A DNA stretch of 64,000 nucleotides. Source: Dactylis glomerata. Its lineage: Eukaryota > Streptophyta > Magnoliopsida > Poales > Poaceae. The stretch's first letter is position 1; every line of letters begins with the position of its first letter. The position numbers and the translations under genes are program-made. Where the stretch lies: the NCBI GenBank assembly GCA_007115705.1, contig QXEO01000546.1, positions 12,291,867 to 12,355,866 of the forward strand, in the 5' to 3' direction. Positions 34,081-44,966 of this stretch are shown here, in pieces. The notes beneath the pieces were generated by a model. That model saw only the letters and a program-made list of their open reading frames with translations, was not told the DNA's origin and did not search any database.

Positions 34081-34334
34081 GTGACTATTTTATTCATGTA
34101 ATGTGGGATGATGAACTTGCGTACTTGACCGGTATCGATGACTTAGAGACATTGAATTCATGTAATATGTGATCGCTTCATTTCGAAAATAATGAGATTC
34201 ATATTCCGTGTCTATTTCATACTAAATATATTGCATTTTCCTGTATACTTCTTGTAATCTTGTATTTCTGTAATTTCCTGTATAAAAACTGTAATCTGGC
34301 AGTATAAATGGCTTTATTTTCGAAATTTGAAAAA

Positions 34335-34618
34335 ACATACCCATAGCGCATTGTGGTAGGATGCGCTGCTGGTGTTGTTGCGTACCCGTAGCGCATGTGT
34401 AGGAGGTGCGCTACCACTAAATCAAATACCTGTAGCGCACTGGTCATTAGCCGTAGCGCACGGGGCGCATGCGCTACGGGTAAATAAGATACCCGTAGCG
34501 CACGGTGGTGGTGCGCTACGGGTAATTAGATACCAGTGGCGTGGTAGTGGCAGCGCGGAGGCATGCGCTACGGGTAATATAAACAGGTGCGCTACGGGTA
34601 GCTGTTTTCCTAGTAGTG
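34335..34618. repeat. Right subterminal repeats and terminal inverted repeat of CACTA-2
   Basis: Copies of ACCCGTAGCGCA and inverted GTGCGCTACGGGTAA alternate through 34335-34600 (for example near 34385, 34470, 34493, 34516, 34566 and 34590), ending in TTTTCCTAGTAGTG. Several are degenerate. The stretch 34081-34334, between the small ORF and the repeats, is AT-rich with no gene. Confidence 0.92.
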
Positions 34619-34745
34619 CCACGTACAGATCCTAGATTTCACCAAGTGTTAACAGCCCATGTCTCTGAAGAAGGCTATGCCCAGGACCTATATGTATTGC
34701 ATGTACCAACGATCGGTCACACCTATACACATATGTTAGGGACAC
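34619..34745. repeat. 351-bp satellite array, block 4 (partial copy)
   Basis: A 127-bp piece of a type B copy (ACCAACGATCGG) between the CCA duplication of CACTA-2 and the GACAC duplication of retrotransposon B. It joins block 3 and block 5 in phase. Confidence 0.9.
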
Positions 34746-36463
34746 TGATACGTCTCAAACGTATCTATAATTTTTGATGCTCCATGCTTGTTTTTACACC
34801 ATTTGCCTACTGTTTTGTTACACTTCGTGGCACTTTTATGCATTTTCCAGAACTAACCTATTAACAAGTTGCCACAGTGCCAGTTCCCTGTTTTCTGTTG
34901 TTTTTGTGTTTCAGAAGTGATACACAGGAAATATTCTCGGAATTGGACGAAACAAGTTCCTGAAGTCTTATTTTGCCCGGAAGCTTCTAGAGATCTGAAG
35001 AGGAGTAGGAGGGGGGCCACAGGGGCCCCACACACCAGGCCGGCGCGGCAAGGGCCTGGGCCGCGCCAGCCAGGTGTGAGGCCACCTGGCCCCACCTCTG
35101 ACATCGCCCCTTCGCCTATAAAGACCCCCCGATGGAAAAAACCTAAGTACCCGATCACTTTTCCAGAACACATCGTGATCCGCCACCGCCGTCGACCCAA
35201 AGATCGGGAGGGTCCAGAAGCTCTTCTCGGCACCCTGCCGGAGAGGGGAATCACCACCAGAGGTCTTCTTCATCGCCATGCTTGCCTCCGGAGCGATGAG
35301 TGAGTAGTGTACCTTGGACTATGGGTCCATAGCAGTAGCTAGATGGTTGTCTTCTCCACCATGTGCTTCATGTTTAGATCTCATGAGCTGCCCTACATGA
35401 TTGAGATCACCGTTATGTAATTCTACAAGTTTGGTTTGTTGGGTTCCGATGAATATTGGTGTTATGATTGAGTTGCTGTACTGAAATATGTCTTTTGTTA
35501 TCTCTATGTTGTTTATGATCTTGCATGCTCTCCGTTGTTATTAGCTATCTTGGCCGAGTAGTTGCTAGTGACTCCAAGAGGGGGTATTTATGCTCGATAG
35601 TGGGTTCATGCCTCTATTTAACCTGGGGGAGTGACAGAAACCTCTAAGGTTGTAGATGTGCTATTGCTACTAGGGAGAAAACAACATTCATATGCTCAAG
35701 GGCATATGCTTTGTTTACATTACACACTTTGCTTAATGCAATTATCTGTTGTTCGCAACTTAATACTTGTGGAGTTCTCGAATTGATTTGCCACAAGTGG
35801 ATTATTAGTCATAGATGCAGTTGGATGGCGGTCTATATATTTTGTTGTAATGCCCAGAGTAAATCTCATAGTGATCTTCTTGACATATCATGTTTATCTT
35901 TATTCTATCAATTGCCCAACTGTAATTTGTTTACCCAGCATGTGCTATTTATCTTATGGAGAGACACCACTAGTGAACTGTGGACCCCGGTCCTATTTCC
36001 ATCATATTGCTATCACCTGTTTACTTTACTCGCACTGTTTACTTTTCTCGCATACTCTACTGTTTTCCACTCGATACACTCATAACCTTTGTTTCAAGCA
36101 AACCGGTGAGATTGACAACCTCATCGTAAGTTGGGAATAAAGTACTTGGTTGTGTTGTGTGCAGGTTCCACGTTGCTACTGGCCGAAGACGAGTCAACAA
36201 GTGCGCCCTTGTTGGAGTGCTATTAAGCCAGTCTGCATCACCTTCAGTCGTTTGTCTCTCCTCTCCAAGATCGACATACCTTGGTTTCTTAACTGAGGGA
36301 AAACTAGCTGCTATACTCATCACACCTTCCTCTTGGGGTTCCCAACGGGCTGGGCATTTCCCACGTCAACTACACGCAAACAACAAGTTTTCTAGCGCCG
36401 TTGCCGGGGAACGCATAAGAATAATCTCCCTCGTCAACTGGGCGCCATCAAACAGCAGCAACA
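34746..36463 (+). repeat. 5' LTR of retrotransposon B, carrying an internal primer-site copy
   Basis: This 1718-bp LTR runs from TGATACGTC to AGCAACA. The GC-rich module lies at about 35027-35085 and the TATA box CTATAAAG at 35115-35122. Its last ~80 bases include TAGCGCCGTTGCCGGGGA (36393-36410), a near-copy of the primer binding site, so the U5 end is longer than in relatives. Confidence 0.93.
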
Positions 36464-36488
36464 AGTTTTCTAGCGCCGTTGCCGGGAA
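36381..36488 (+). repeat. 78-bp tandem duplication spanning the LTR end and primer binding site
   Basis: The sequence CAACAAGTTTTCTAGCGCCG starts at 36381 and again at 36459, 78 bp apart. The first copy is inside the LTR; the second contains the last bases of the LTR and the actual primer binding site (36471-36488, two mismatches to the tRNA-Asp 3' end). The matching LTR-internal site in the 3' LTR (42185-42202) fits tRNA-Asp over all 18 bases. Confidence 0.92.
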
Positions 36489-36659
36489 GGAAGTAGAAGA
36501 CTTCTGCGAGGGGAGTTTTCGCACGCACATCCTTTACTTTGTTATTGTTTTGCTTTACTTTATTTATTTTACCTGCATTGTTTTATATCAAAAACCCAAA
36601 AAAAATTAGAATCCTTGGTAGTTGTTTTTACTTGTCTTGCTTTATCATGCTTTCTATCA

Positions 36660-37637
36660 ATGGTTGGTTTCTTAGAAACTAAATCTTTTTGGCAAGGTGG
36701 GTTCATGGAAGAGCAGCAAAATTATTATGAGGAACACCGCTTGTCACAAAAAGGAAAACACTTATGGGAACAAATTAATAGATTGTATATCATTGCTAGA
36801 AATGTGTGCTCTACTTATAATGTTACTTATTGCTTTGATAGATCTTGTTGCTGTAGGAGGTATAAACACCTCCCTTTTCAATGTGAGTATAATGATGATG
36901 TTACCATATCTTCTTATATTAATGGAAATTATGACTTTTATGATGTGGAACAAATTGAAGAATTTATTGCTTGGAAGGGTGCATTTGAGCTTGCTTATTT
37001 TCTTGAAAATACTGATGATGCACCTTATAAATATGAGGTTTATGATATACTTATATTTTGCTTTGATAATTACAAGGAAGAAAATGGCTATATTCTTAAA
37101 TATCTTAATAGATGCTCTCCAACGGAAGAGACTAATGCCTTCAAGGAGCCTATGGAAGAAGAAATTGCTGAAATTGGAAGCTCATTGGATGAAAAAGAGG
37201 AGGAGAGTGATGATCAAGAGGAGGAAGAATGGAGCTACCCATGTCTACCTCCCAATAAGAGTACCTCTTTAACTAATACCTTATTTGATAGCCCTCCATG
37301 CTTAACAAAGGAGGATGAGTGTGATATTTATATTGTTGAGTTTGTTCATGATGCTACTGAAAATTATTATGAGAGAGGAAAATATGGTTGTTGGAATTCT
37401 CATGTTACTAAAACACCTCTCTTTATATTGAAAGTTCCGAAGTTGCTCTTGTTTTATCTACCCATACTTGTGACTATGTGCTTCTTTGATTTATTTTCTT
37501 ACAAGATTCCTATGCATAGGAAATGGGTTAGACTTAAATGTGTTTTATATTTGCTCCTTGATGCTCTTTTTGGCTTCCATTCATATTTCTTATGTGAGCA
37601 TCTTCTCAAATTACTGAGCCTAGCTCAAAGGCGTTAA
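36660..37637 (+). CDS. Intact ORF of unknown function in retrotransposon B, with predicted membrane segments
   Basis: A 325-residue frame without stops, from the ATG at 36660 (MVGFLETKSFWQGG) to TAA at 37635-37637; a second ATG at 36705 (MEEQQNYYEEH) is possible. I do not recognise any gag, protease, polymerase or integrase motif. Visible features are a Cys-rich stretch (CFDRSCCCRRY, about residues 58-68), an aromatic and acidic middle (QIEEFIAWKGAFELAYFLENT cut short), a strongly acidic region (about 165-195), and two hydrophobic segments near the C-terminus (LLLFYLPILVTMCFFDLF and CVLYLLLDALFGFHSYF). The last codons (SLAQRR) are supplied by sequence that is noncoding in A. Intactness in a young element suggests recent selection. 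An env-like or packaging role is only a guess. Confidence 0.65.
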   Translation: MVGFLETKSFWQGGFMEEQQNYYEEHRLSQKGKHLWEQINRLYIIARNVCSTYNVTYCFDRSCCCRRYKHLPFQCEYNDDVTISSYINGNYDFYDVEQIEEFIAWKGAFELAYFLENTDDAPYKYEVYDILIFCFDNYKEENGYILKYLNRCSPTEETNAFKEPMEEEIAEIGSSLDEKEEESDDQEEEEWSYPCLPPNKSTSLTNTLFDSPPCLTKEDECDIYIVEFVHDATENYYERGKYGCWNSHVTKTPLFILKVPKLLLFYLPILVTMCFFDLFSYKIPMHRKWVRLKCVLYLLLDALFGFHSYFLCEHLLKLLSLAQRR

Positions 37638-40538
37638 AGAAAAGCACTCTTGGGAGATAACCCAATGTTTTCTTTTCAGTACTTTTTCTTTTATTTGAGT
37701 CTTGGAAGTCATTACTACTGTAATGACCGCTCCTTATCCTTTTTATTTCGTTTTTGTGCCAAGAGAAGCCTCTAATTCGAGTGAGGTAAAGATTTGGGGA
37801 TGTTGCTGTCCTGAAACTGTTTTCGGTGTTGCACCGTAAACATTCGTATAAATTCTCTGTATATCTTTTGGACCTGCGATTTCTTGTGCTTATGCCCCAG
37901 GTTATATCCAAACTTTTGTTAGTTGAACACTTTTTGATTTGAGCAATAGAAAACCCCTCAAAAATTCGGCCTTTGTCAGCTGTTCTGTTTTGACAGATTT
38001 CTGCCAATATTTGTTTTTGCCACTTTATCGCTTTCTTTTGAGTTCTTTTGATCATGGAACTCTTGTGGAAGTTGCTACAGTAGTATATACTTTATATGTG
38101 GTGGTTTTGGGTTGAAACTTGAAGCAAAAAGAGGTTGATTATATGTTATGCTTGCACTAATGTTGCTAATAGATTTGTGTTTAGTTTTGTATGAAGGAAG
38201 TTTTCAAGTGTAGGGATTGGAGAATGATAAGATGAGTTGAAGAATGGACAAAAGCTCAAGCTTGGGGATGCCCATGCATCACCCCAAGAAATATCCAAGA
38301 TGTACAAGCGTCAGAGCTTGGGGATGCCCCCGAGGCACCCCTTCTTCATCGGCAAAAATCAGGTCACCTTTCAAGACACTATATTTTTATTGCTTCATGC
38401 ACTATGTGTTTTTCTTGGAGTGTCAGTGGTTTTAGTTTTCTTTGTTAGTTAGTTTTGTTTGCTGCAATAAATGGTTGGACCCCAACAAATTTCTTGTGGA
38501 GGAGATGTACTCGTTTTCATTTGCCAAGAACACTCCGTTTTTCATTCTTACAATTTCACCGGGTGTTCTTCTTTTTCCGCTACTGCTTTTGGTTTTCGTT
38601 TTCGCCTTGATTTGCGTTCAGACCTTGTCATATATTTTTATCAAGGTGTATTTTTGCCTCTGATCTTTATTGGTTTTCATCAAAAGAGGTGTCTTTAAAA
38701 ATTTCAAATGGTGTTGGAAAAGAGAAAAAAGCTTTATGCAAAATAGTGGTACAAGAAGGAGCTTGTGTAGACTGCGGCTTAGGCTTTTTCATGTCATGCT
38801 TGATGTCTTTTTGATAGTATGCTTAGTGGTTTTGCTGTAGAATGACTTGTCTCAAATAACTGAGATTGCTTAATGAGCCTTTGAAAAAATCATGCGTTGT
38901 TTTTAATTGTATGGAAGCATTATTTTGGTTTTCTCCTTGATGCTTTATTTGGGTTGACTTGGCGCATACTCACACATGTTAGACTCTTACAAAGTCGCCA
39001 ATAGCCTTCATGATCATTTGGTTTTTGACTTTTGATGCCATCTTATGCTTCTTTTAATGTCGCTTTGTCGCTTTGCATGATTATGGCCATTATTGCTCTC
39101 TTAGTTGGTCGCTCCCAGTCTTTTGCTAGCCCTCGCCTTGTACTGAGTATGAGCTCTACTCGTGCATCCAACTCCTAAAAGCCAAAGTTTTCCAAAGTGT
39201 CCACCATACATACCTACTAGCAATTTGCTATTCCAAGTAAATTTGACTTGCTTTTATTTTCTCTTCAAATTAAACTCTTACCAGTGTTATGCGAAATTCG
39301 GTCAGTAAAGCTCTCACGAACCGGAAGGCACACTTTACTTTTTCCTGTTCTTAAAAATTTGACATTGTGGTCTCTTATGTTGAGTTGTTATGCTTACAAG
39401 TTGTAAGTTGGAGACTAGCCCAGCCATGTAGTCATGGGCAAGCTTTCAACATTGCACTTCTTATTTGAGTTGATATCGTGATCTTTTGTTTATGGATGCC
39501 CGCGGTGTGAAATGAATTGGGAATCTTGTGGGGATCATGGAGTTTGTATATGTGTTAGGGAAACGCCGGGCCACCAATCTAAGCCATGCATAATTCATGG
39601 TGGAAATTTGTAGCATACCCATGGTGAACATTCGACGACGCATCTCACAATAAAAAGCTAAACAAATGGCAAATAAAAGAGATGTCGAGGTGTTCATTGT
39701 CTGCTTGTCCTGTCATTTTGGTGTGGGCTTGTTCCATGTCATCGGGCACGGAGGTACCCCATTGGCGGTTCTCAATGATATGCATATATTTACAATGACA
39801 AGAGCCTTGCTTGGGACTCTAAGTAAAGTAGCATGAGGTTTGGGTACTCGTATTCACGGGACACGAGGTTTTCAACTTATGATTTGTCAAGCATATGCAT
39901 CATAATTGTTCTCGCATTAACTTTAACCATTCAAGATGCTTATGATGGGGGCAATGAGAGCTCAAAGCCAGTAAGTACCATAATTTTTGAAGGTTATAAA
40001 ACTTGCAATCACTGCTTCCCTCTGCGAAGGGCCTTTCTTCTACTTTTATGTTGAGTCACCACCTTCTTTCTTTATGCACCATTAAGAGAGCATATTTGTC
40101 ATTCTTAGTATAATGTGCATTGTCCCAAAGTTTTCATTGATTGATTCATATTGTTGGTTTCACTTGTTCTTAAATTATTTGTATCTAGTCGCCCTTTTAA
40201 ACTTGAAGGTGTCCTATGCATTTATATTTTGCTCTCTTTGAAGGACAAGATGAAAAACATTTGTATGTTTTTCCTTATGATTTGAACACACGTTTGACTT
40301 TCATTGTTTCATTTTCATGATCTTTTGTTTGTGTTCATTTGCATGTTTACAACATGGTTGCTAAGTTTCTTATTGTCAAGATTATATCTTCATGCCCATG
40401 TTTTAAGTTCTTATGATCCCAGCTCACAAATGCTTACATATATGATCAGGATTGTGTAGGTGCATGTCACCTCAAAAATTATTCTTTTGTTATCACTTAC
40501 CTACTCGAGGATGAGCAGGAGTTAAGCTTGGGGATGCT
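37638..40538 (+). other. 3' noncoding region of retrotransposon B
   Basis: About 2.9 kb without a credible ORF, ending in the polypurine-like AAGCTTGGGGATGC just before the 3' LTR. It is homologous to 11911-14465 of A and partly to 45430-46100 of C (for example the block around GGGCCTTTCTTCTACTTTTA at about 40028-40047). Conservation without coding points to packaging, RNA structure or simple shared descent. Confidence 0.8.
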
Positions 40539-42255
40539 TGATACGTCTCAAACATATCTATAATTTTTGATGCTCCATGCTTGTTTTTACACCATTTGCC
40601 TACTGTTTTGTTCCACTTCGTGGCACTTTTATGCATTTTCCGGAACTAACCTATTAACAAGTTGCCACAGTGCCAGTTCCCTGTTTTCTGCTGTTTTTGT
40701 GTTTCAGAAGTGATACACAGGAAATATTCTCAGAATTGGACGAAACAAGTTCCTGAAGTCTTATTTTACCCGGAAGCTTCCAGAGATCCGAAGAGGAGTA
40801 GGAGGGGGGCCATAGGGGCCCCACACACCAGGCCAGCGCGTCCAGGGCCTGGGCCGCGTCAGCCAGGTGTGAGGCCACCTGGCCCCACCTCTGACATCGC
40901 CCCTTCGCCTATAAAGACCCCCCGATGGAAAAAACCTAAGTACCCGATCACTTTTCCAGAACACATCGTGATCCGCCACCGCCGTCGACCCAAAGATCGG
41001 GAGGGTCCAGAAGCTCTTCTCGGCACCCTGCCGGAGAGGGGAATCACCACCAGAGGTCTTCTTCATCGCCATGCTTGCCTCCGGAGCGATGAGTGAGTAG
41101 TGTACCTTGGACTATGGGTCCATAGCAGTAGCTAGATGGTTGTCTTCTCCACCATGTGCTTCATGTTTAGATCTCATGAGCTGCCCTACATGATTGAGAT
41201 CACCGTTATGTAATTCTACATGTTTGGTTTGTTGGGTTCCGATGAATATTGGTGTTATGATTGAGTTGCTGTACTGAAATATGTCTTTTGTTATCTCTAT
41301 GTTGTTTATGATCTTGCATGCTCTCCGTTGTTATTAGCTATCTTGGCCGAGTAGTTGCTAGTGACTCCAAGAGGGGGTATTTATGCTCGATAGTGGGTTC
41401 ATGCCTCTATTTAACCTGGGGGAGTGACAGAAACCTCTAAGGTTGTAGATGTGTTGTTGCTACTAGGGAGAAAACAACATTCATATGCTCAAGGGCATAT
41501 GCTTTGTTTACATTACACACTTTGCTTAATGCAATTATCTATTGTTCGCAACTTAATACTTGTGGAGTTCTCGGATTGATTCGCCACAAGTGGATTATTA
41601 GTCATAGATGCAGTTGGATGGCGGTCTATGTATTTTGTTGTAATGCCCAGAGTAAATCTCATAGTGATCCTCTTGACATATCACGTTTATCTTTATTCTA
41701 TCAATTGCCCAACTGTAATTTGTTTACCCAGCATGTGCTATTTATCTTATGGAGAGACACCACTAGTGAACTGTGGACCCCGGTCCTATTTCCATCATAT
41801 TGCTATCACCTGTTTACTTTACTCGCACTATTTACTTTTCTCGCATACTCTACTGTTTTCCACTCGATACACTCATAACCTTTGTTTCAAGCAAACCGGT
41901 GAGATTGACAACCTCATCGTCAGTTGGGAACAAAGTACTTGGTTGTGTTGTGTGCAGGTTCCGCGTTGCTACTGGCCGAAGACGAGTCAACAAGTGCGCC
42001 CTTGTTGGAGTGCTATTAAGCCAGTCTGCATCACCTTCAGTCGTTTGTCTCTCCACTCCAAGATCGACATACCTTGGTTTCTTAACTGAGGGAAACTAGC
42101 TGCTATACTCATAACACCTTCCTCTTGGGGTTCCCAACGGGCTGGGCATTTCCCACGTCAACTACACGCAAGCAACAAGTTTTCTGGCGCCGTTGCCGGG
42201 GAACGCAGAAGAATAATCTCCCTCGTCAACTGGGCACCATCAAACAGTAGCAACA
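40539..42255 (+). repeat. 3' LTR of retrotransposon B
   Basis: A 1717-bp copy, colinear with the 5' LTR, with TATA CTATAAAG at 40909-40916 and an internal primer-site copy at 42185-42202. Ends AGTAGCAACA before the GACAC duplication. Confidence 0.93.
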
Positions 42256-43353
42256 GACACATGCATGCAAGTTTCCTAGGGTGGACGATGCTCCGGTGGT
42301 CTTTATCCGGCGAAACCCTAGACAGAGGGGTCCAGAGATCTATCGCTATAGCTTTCTCCGTACGAGGCCTCGCCGATGGATCTTCTGCTTTATTTTGGTT
42401 TGTTTAGGACATATATACATGGAAAGCAAGGGTTGGGCCCACTTTACCATGAAATGGGCTCCGGTAGACCCATAGCTGGAGTTTCCACGTACAGATCCTA
42501 GATTTCACCAAGTGTTAACAGCCCATGTCTTTGAAGAAGGCCATGCCCGGGACCTATATGTATTGCATGTACCAACCTTGGGTCACACCTATACACATAT
42601 GTTAGGGACACATGTATGCAAGTTTTTGCCGGGTTCTGATGCTCCGGTGGTCTTTATCCGGCGAAACCCTAAACAGAGGGGTCTGGAGATCTACCCCTAT
42701 AGCTTTCTCCGTACGAGGCCTCGCCGATGGATCTTCTGCTTTATTTTGGTTTGTTTAGGACATATATACATGGAAAGCAAAGGTTGGGCCCACTTTACCA
42801 TGAAATAGGCTCCGGTAGACCCATAGCTGGAGTTTCCATGTACAGATCCTAGATTTCACCAAGTGCTAACAGCCCATGTCTCTGAAGAAGGCCATGCCCG
42901 GGACCTATATGTATTGCATGTACCAACGATGGGTCACACCTATACACATATGTTAGGGACACATGCATCCTAGGGTGGACGATGCTCCGGTGGTCTTTAT
43001 CCGGTGAAACCCTAGACAGAGGGGTCCGGAGATCTACCCCTATTGCTTTCTCCGTACGAGAACTCACCGATGGATCTTTTGCTTTATTTTGGTTTGTTTA
43101 GGACATATATACATGGAAAGCAAAGGTTGGGCCCATTTTACCATGAAATAGGCTCTGATAGACCCATAGCGGGAGTTTCCACGTACAGATCCTAGATTTC
43201 ACCAAGTGTTAACAGTCCATGTCTCTGAAGAAGGCCATGCCCGGGACCTATATGTATTGCATGCATGTACCAACCTTGGGTCACACCTATACACATATGT
43301 TAGGGACACATGCATGCAAGTTTTCGCCGGGTTCCGATGCTCCGGTGGTCTTT
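42256..43353. repeat. 351-bp satellite array, block 5 (about 3 copies)
   Basis: The last part of the array, again with A and B copies alternating (ACCAACCTTGGG near 42572, ACCAACGATGGG near 42922, ACCAACCTTGGG near 43269). It stops within GGTCTTT, where element D begins; the satellite does not return before the end of the window. Confidence 0.9.
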
Positions 43354-43441
43354 TGTGGTGACCCAGCATACCACTGCATGTTGTAGTATACAAGTCGTTG
43401 ACATAACACTCGTGAAGTACCAATTCACAAATATTACATCC

Positions 43442-44951
43442 TGATGACCCACAAGTATAGGGGGTGTATCGTAGTACTTTCGATAAATAAGAGTGTCGAA
43501 CCCAACGAGGAGCAGAAGGTGTTGACTAGTAGTTTTGATCAAGGTTTCACTGTAAATACTAGCAAACGGGTTTTCAGGGGTATTTGTTAATACAAGTAAA
43601 TAAAGTGCGAGTAAATAAAAGACAGTAGTAACAATTGCAGCAAGTGGCCCAATCCTTTCTTCAGCAAAGGACAAGCCAGTTGTGTAACTTATAATAACCA
43701 AACGTTCTCGAGGACACACGGGAGTTTCTGTCAAGAGTTTTCGCTTCATACTGCTAAATAGTCTTTATTGGTTTGATAAGTGTTATGGGGGTGAACCTGT
43801 GCTAGCGCACTACCCTTACTAGGATAAATACACACTTGTGATTAAACCCCCCTGCAAGCATCCGCAAATACAAGAAGGTAATTAAGATAAATCTAACCAC
43901 AGCCTTAAACTCTAAGATCCTACGCTCCCTGGTGCAATGGTTTCTCATCGGAGGTTTAGGTTTCTGTCACTCCAGCAACCCCACAATTGGTAGCCAAATA
44001 CACAATGCATCTCACTAGGCCCATAAATGGTGAAGTATCATGTAGTCGACGTTCACATGACACCACTAGTGAAATAGCACCACAACAATATCAAACCATT
44101 AAATATTTCTCAACAATAATTCACTACTAACATCTTGACTTCTCCCATGTCCTCAAGAACTAAACGAACTACTCACAAGACATCATATGGATCATGATCA
44201 AAGGTGAAATAATGGTAAATAACAATCTGAACATAAACCTTAATTCAACGGTTCTACTCAATAGCATCAACTACAAGAGTAATCAACACCGAGAAAGTTT
44301 CCCCTATGAATATAACAAGATCCAACTCAAGATGTTACAGCGGGATGGTGTGGTGATGGTGGAGATGAAGGTGCTGGTGATGGAGATGATGATGATGATC
44401 CCGATGAAGCCCGGTGCGATGGTGATGACGATGGCGACGATCTCCCCTCTCCGGGAAGGAATTTCCCTGGCAGATTTCTCCCTGCCGGAGAGCTTTTCTC
44501 TCTCTGGTGTTTTCCGCCCCGCAGAGGCGGCTGTGTCTAACTCTGAGCCCCCCCTTGACTTAGGTTTTTGGGGACGATGAAGTACGTGAAGGGGCGAGAC
44601 CAGAAGTGGGCCAGGATGGCCTCACACAGGGCCGGCGCGACCAGGGGTCAGGCCGCGCCCCCTGTGCGTGAGGCCGCCCCCTGGCTCCTCTCTCCTTCTC
44701 CTTCTGGCTTCCGAAGTCTTTAGGTAAAATAGAATTTTCTGGTATTTTTCTGGAATTTTCCTGATCTTCTGAAATATGGTGTCTTGACGGTCCTTTTCCA
44801 GCAGAATCCTGACTCCGGCAGCAAATCCTCCAATGATTATCAAACATGTGAAAACAAAGGAAATAACATAAGTATCATATCTAAATATGAAATATATCAA
44901 TGAATAACAGTAAATTATAATACAAAATAGTGATGCAATATGGACGTATCA
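43442..44951 (-). repeat. 3' LTR of retrotransposon C
   Basis: A 1510-bp copy from TGATGACCC to GACGTATCA (plus strand). Contains the GC-rich module at about 44618-44672. It retains 85 bp (44425-44509) that the other LTR lacks. The polypurine tract AAGCTTGGGGGGG (minus strand) abuts it at 44953-44965. Confidence 0.93.
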
Positions 44952-44966
44952 ACCCCCCCAAGCTTA

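Larger units (their letters stand above)
23542..34618 (+). mobile_element. CACTA-2: 11.1-kb CACTA transposon with three coding units
   Basis: Bounded by CACTACTAGGAAAA and its reverse complement, extending to a ~20-bp terminal inverted repeat with one mismatch, and flanked by the 3-bp duplication CCA (23539-23541 and 34619-34621); removal restores the satellite sequence GTTTCCACGTACAG. Subterminal repeats of the type TTACCCGTAGCGC crowd both ends. Inside, on the plus strand, are a TNP2 transposase gene (24483-27805), a TnpA-like gene (30152-33623) and a small RNase H1-N/membrane ORF (33841-34080). Each carries at least one lesion, but the ends look intact, so the element could in principle be mobilised by transposase from elsewhere. 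Confidence 0.95.
34746..42255 (+). mobile_element. LTR retrotransposon B: non-autonomous relative of A with an unrelated ORF
   Basis: A 7.5-kb element with LTRs at 34746-36463 and 40539-42255, TG...CA ends and the 5-bp duplication GACAC (34741-34745 and 42256-42260). The LTR start (TGATACGTCTCAAACGTATC), TATA region, 5' leader and 3' noncoding region match retrotransposon A, but gag-protease is replaced by an intact ORF of unknown function (36660-37637). No pol is present, so mobility must come from a partner. The LTRs differ at very few positions where compared, suggesting a younger insertion than A. Confidence 0.94.

Noticed and set aside
35711..36140. Frames of 96-124 codons in the LTRs of A and B (also at 10372-11027, 16835-17472 and 41504-42099)
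   Set aside because: They lie in LTR U5/R sequence, occur in both LTRs and on both strands of related elements, and show no domain or conserved start.
37606..38055. 149-codon minus-strand frame in retrotransposon B, also seen in A near 14060
   Set aside because: It is antisense to the conserved 3' noncoding region; it is present in A with a different length and has no known domain.
8370..43353. Repeated ~98-codon frames in the satellite monomers (reading TAHVSEEGHARDLY and similar)
   Set aside because: They recur only because 351 is divisible by three and the monomers are alike; they begin at GTG rather than ATG, vary in length with single changes and have no recognisable domain.
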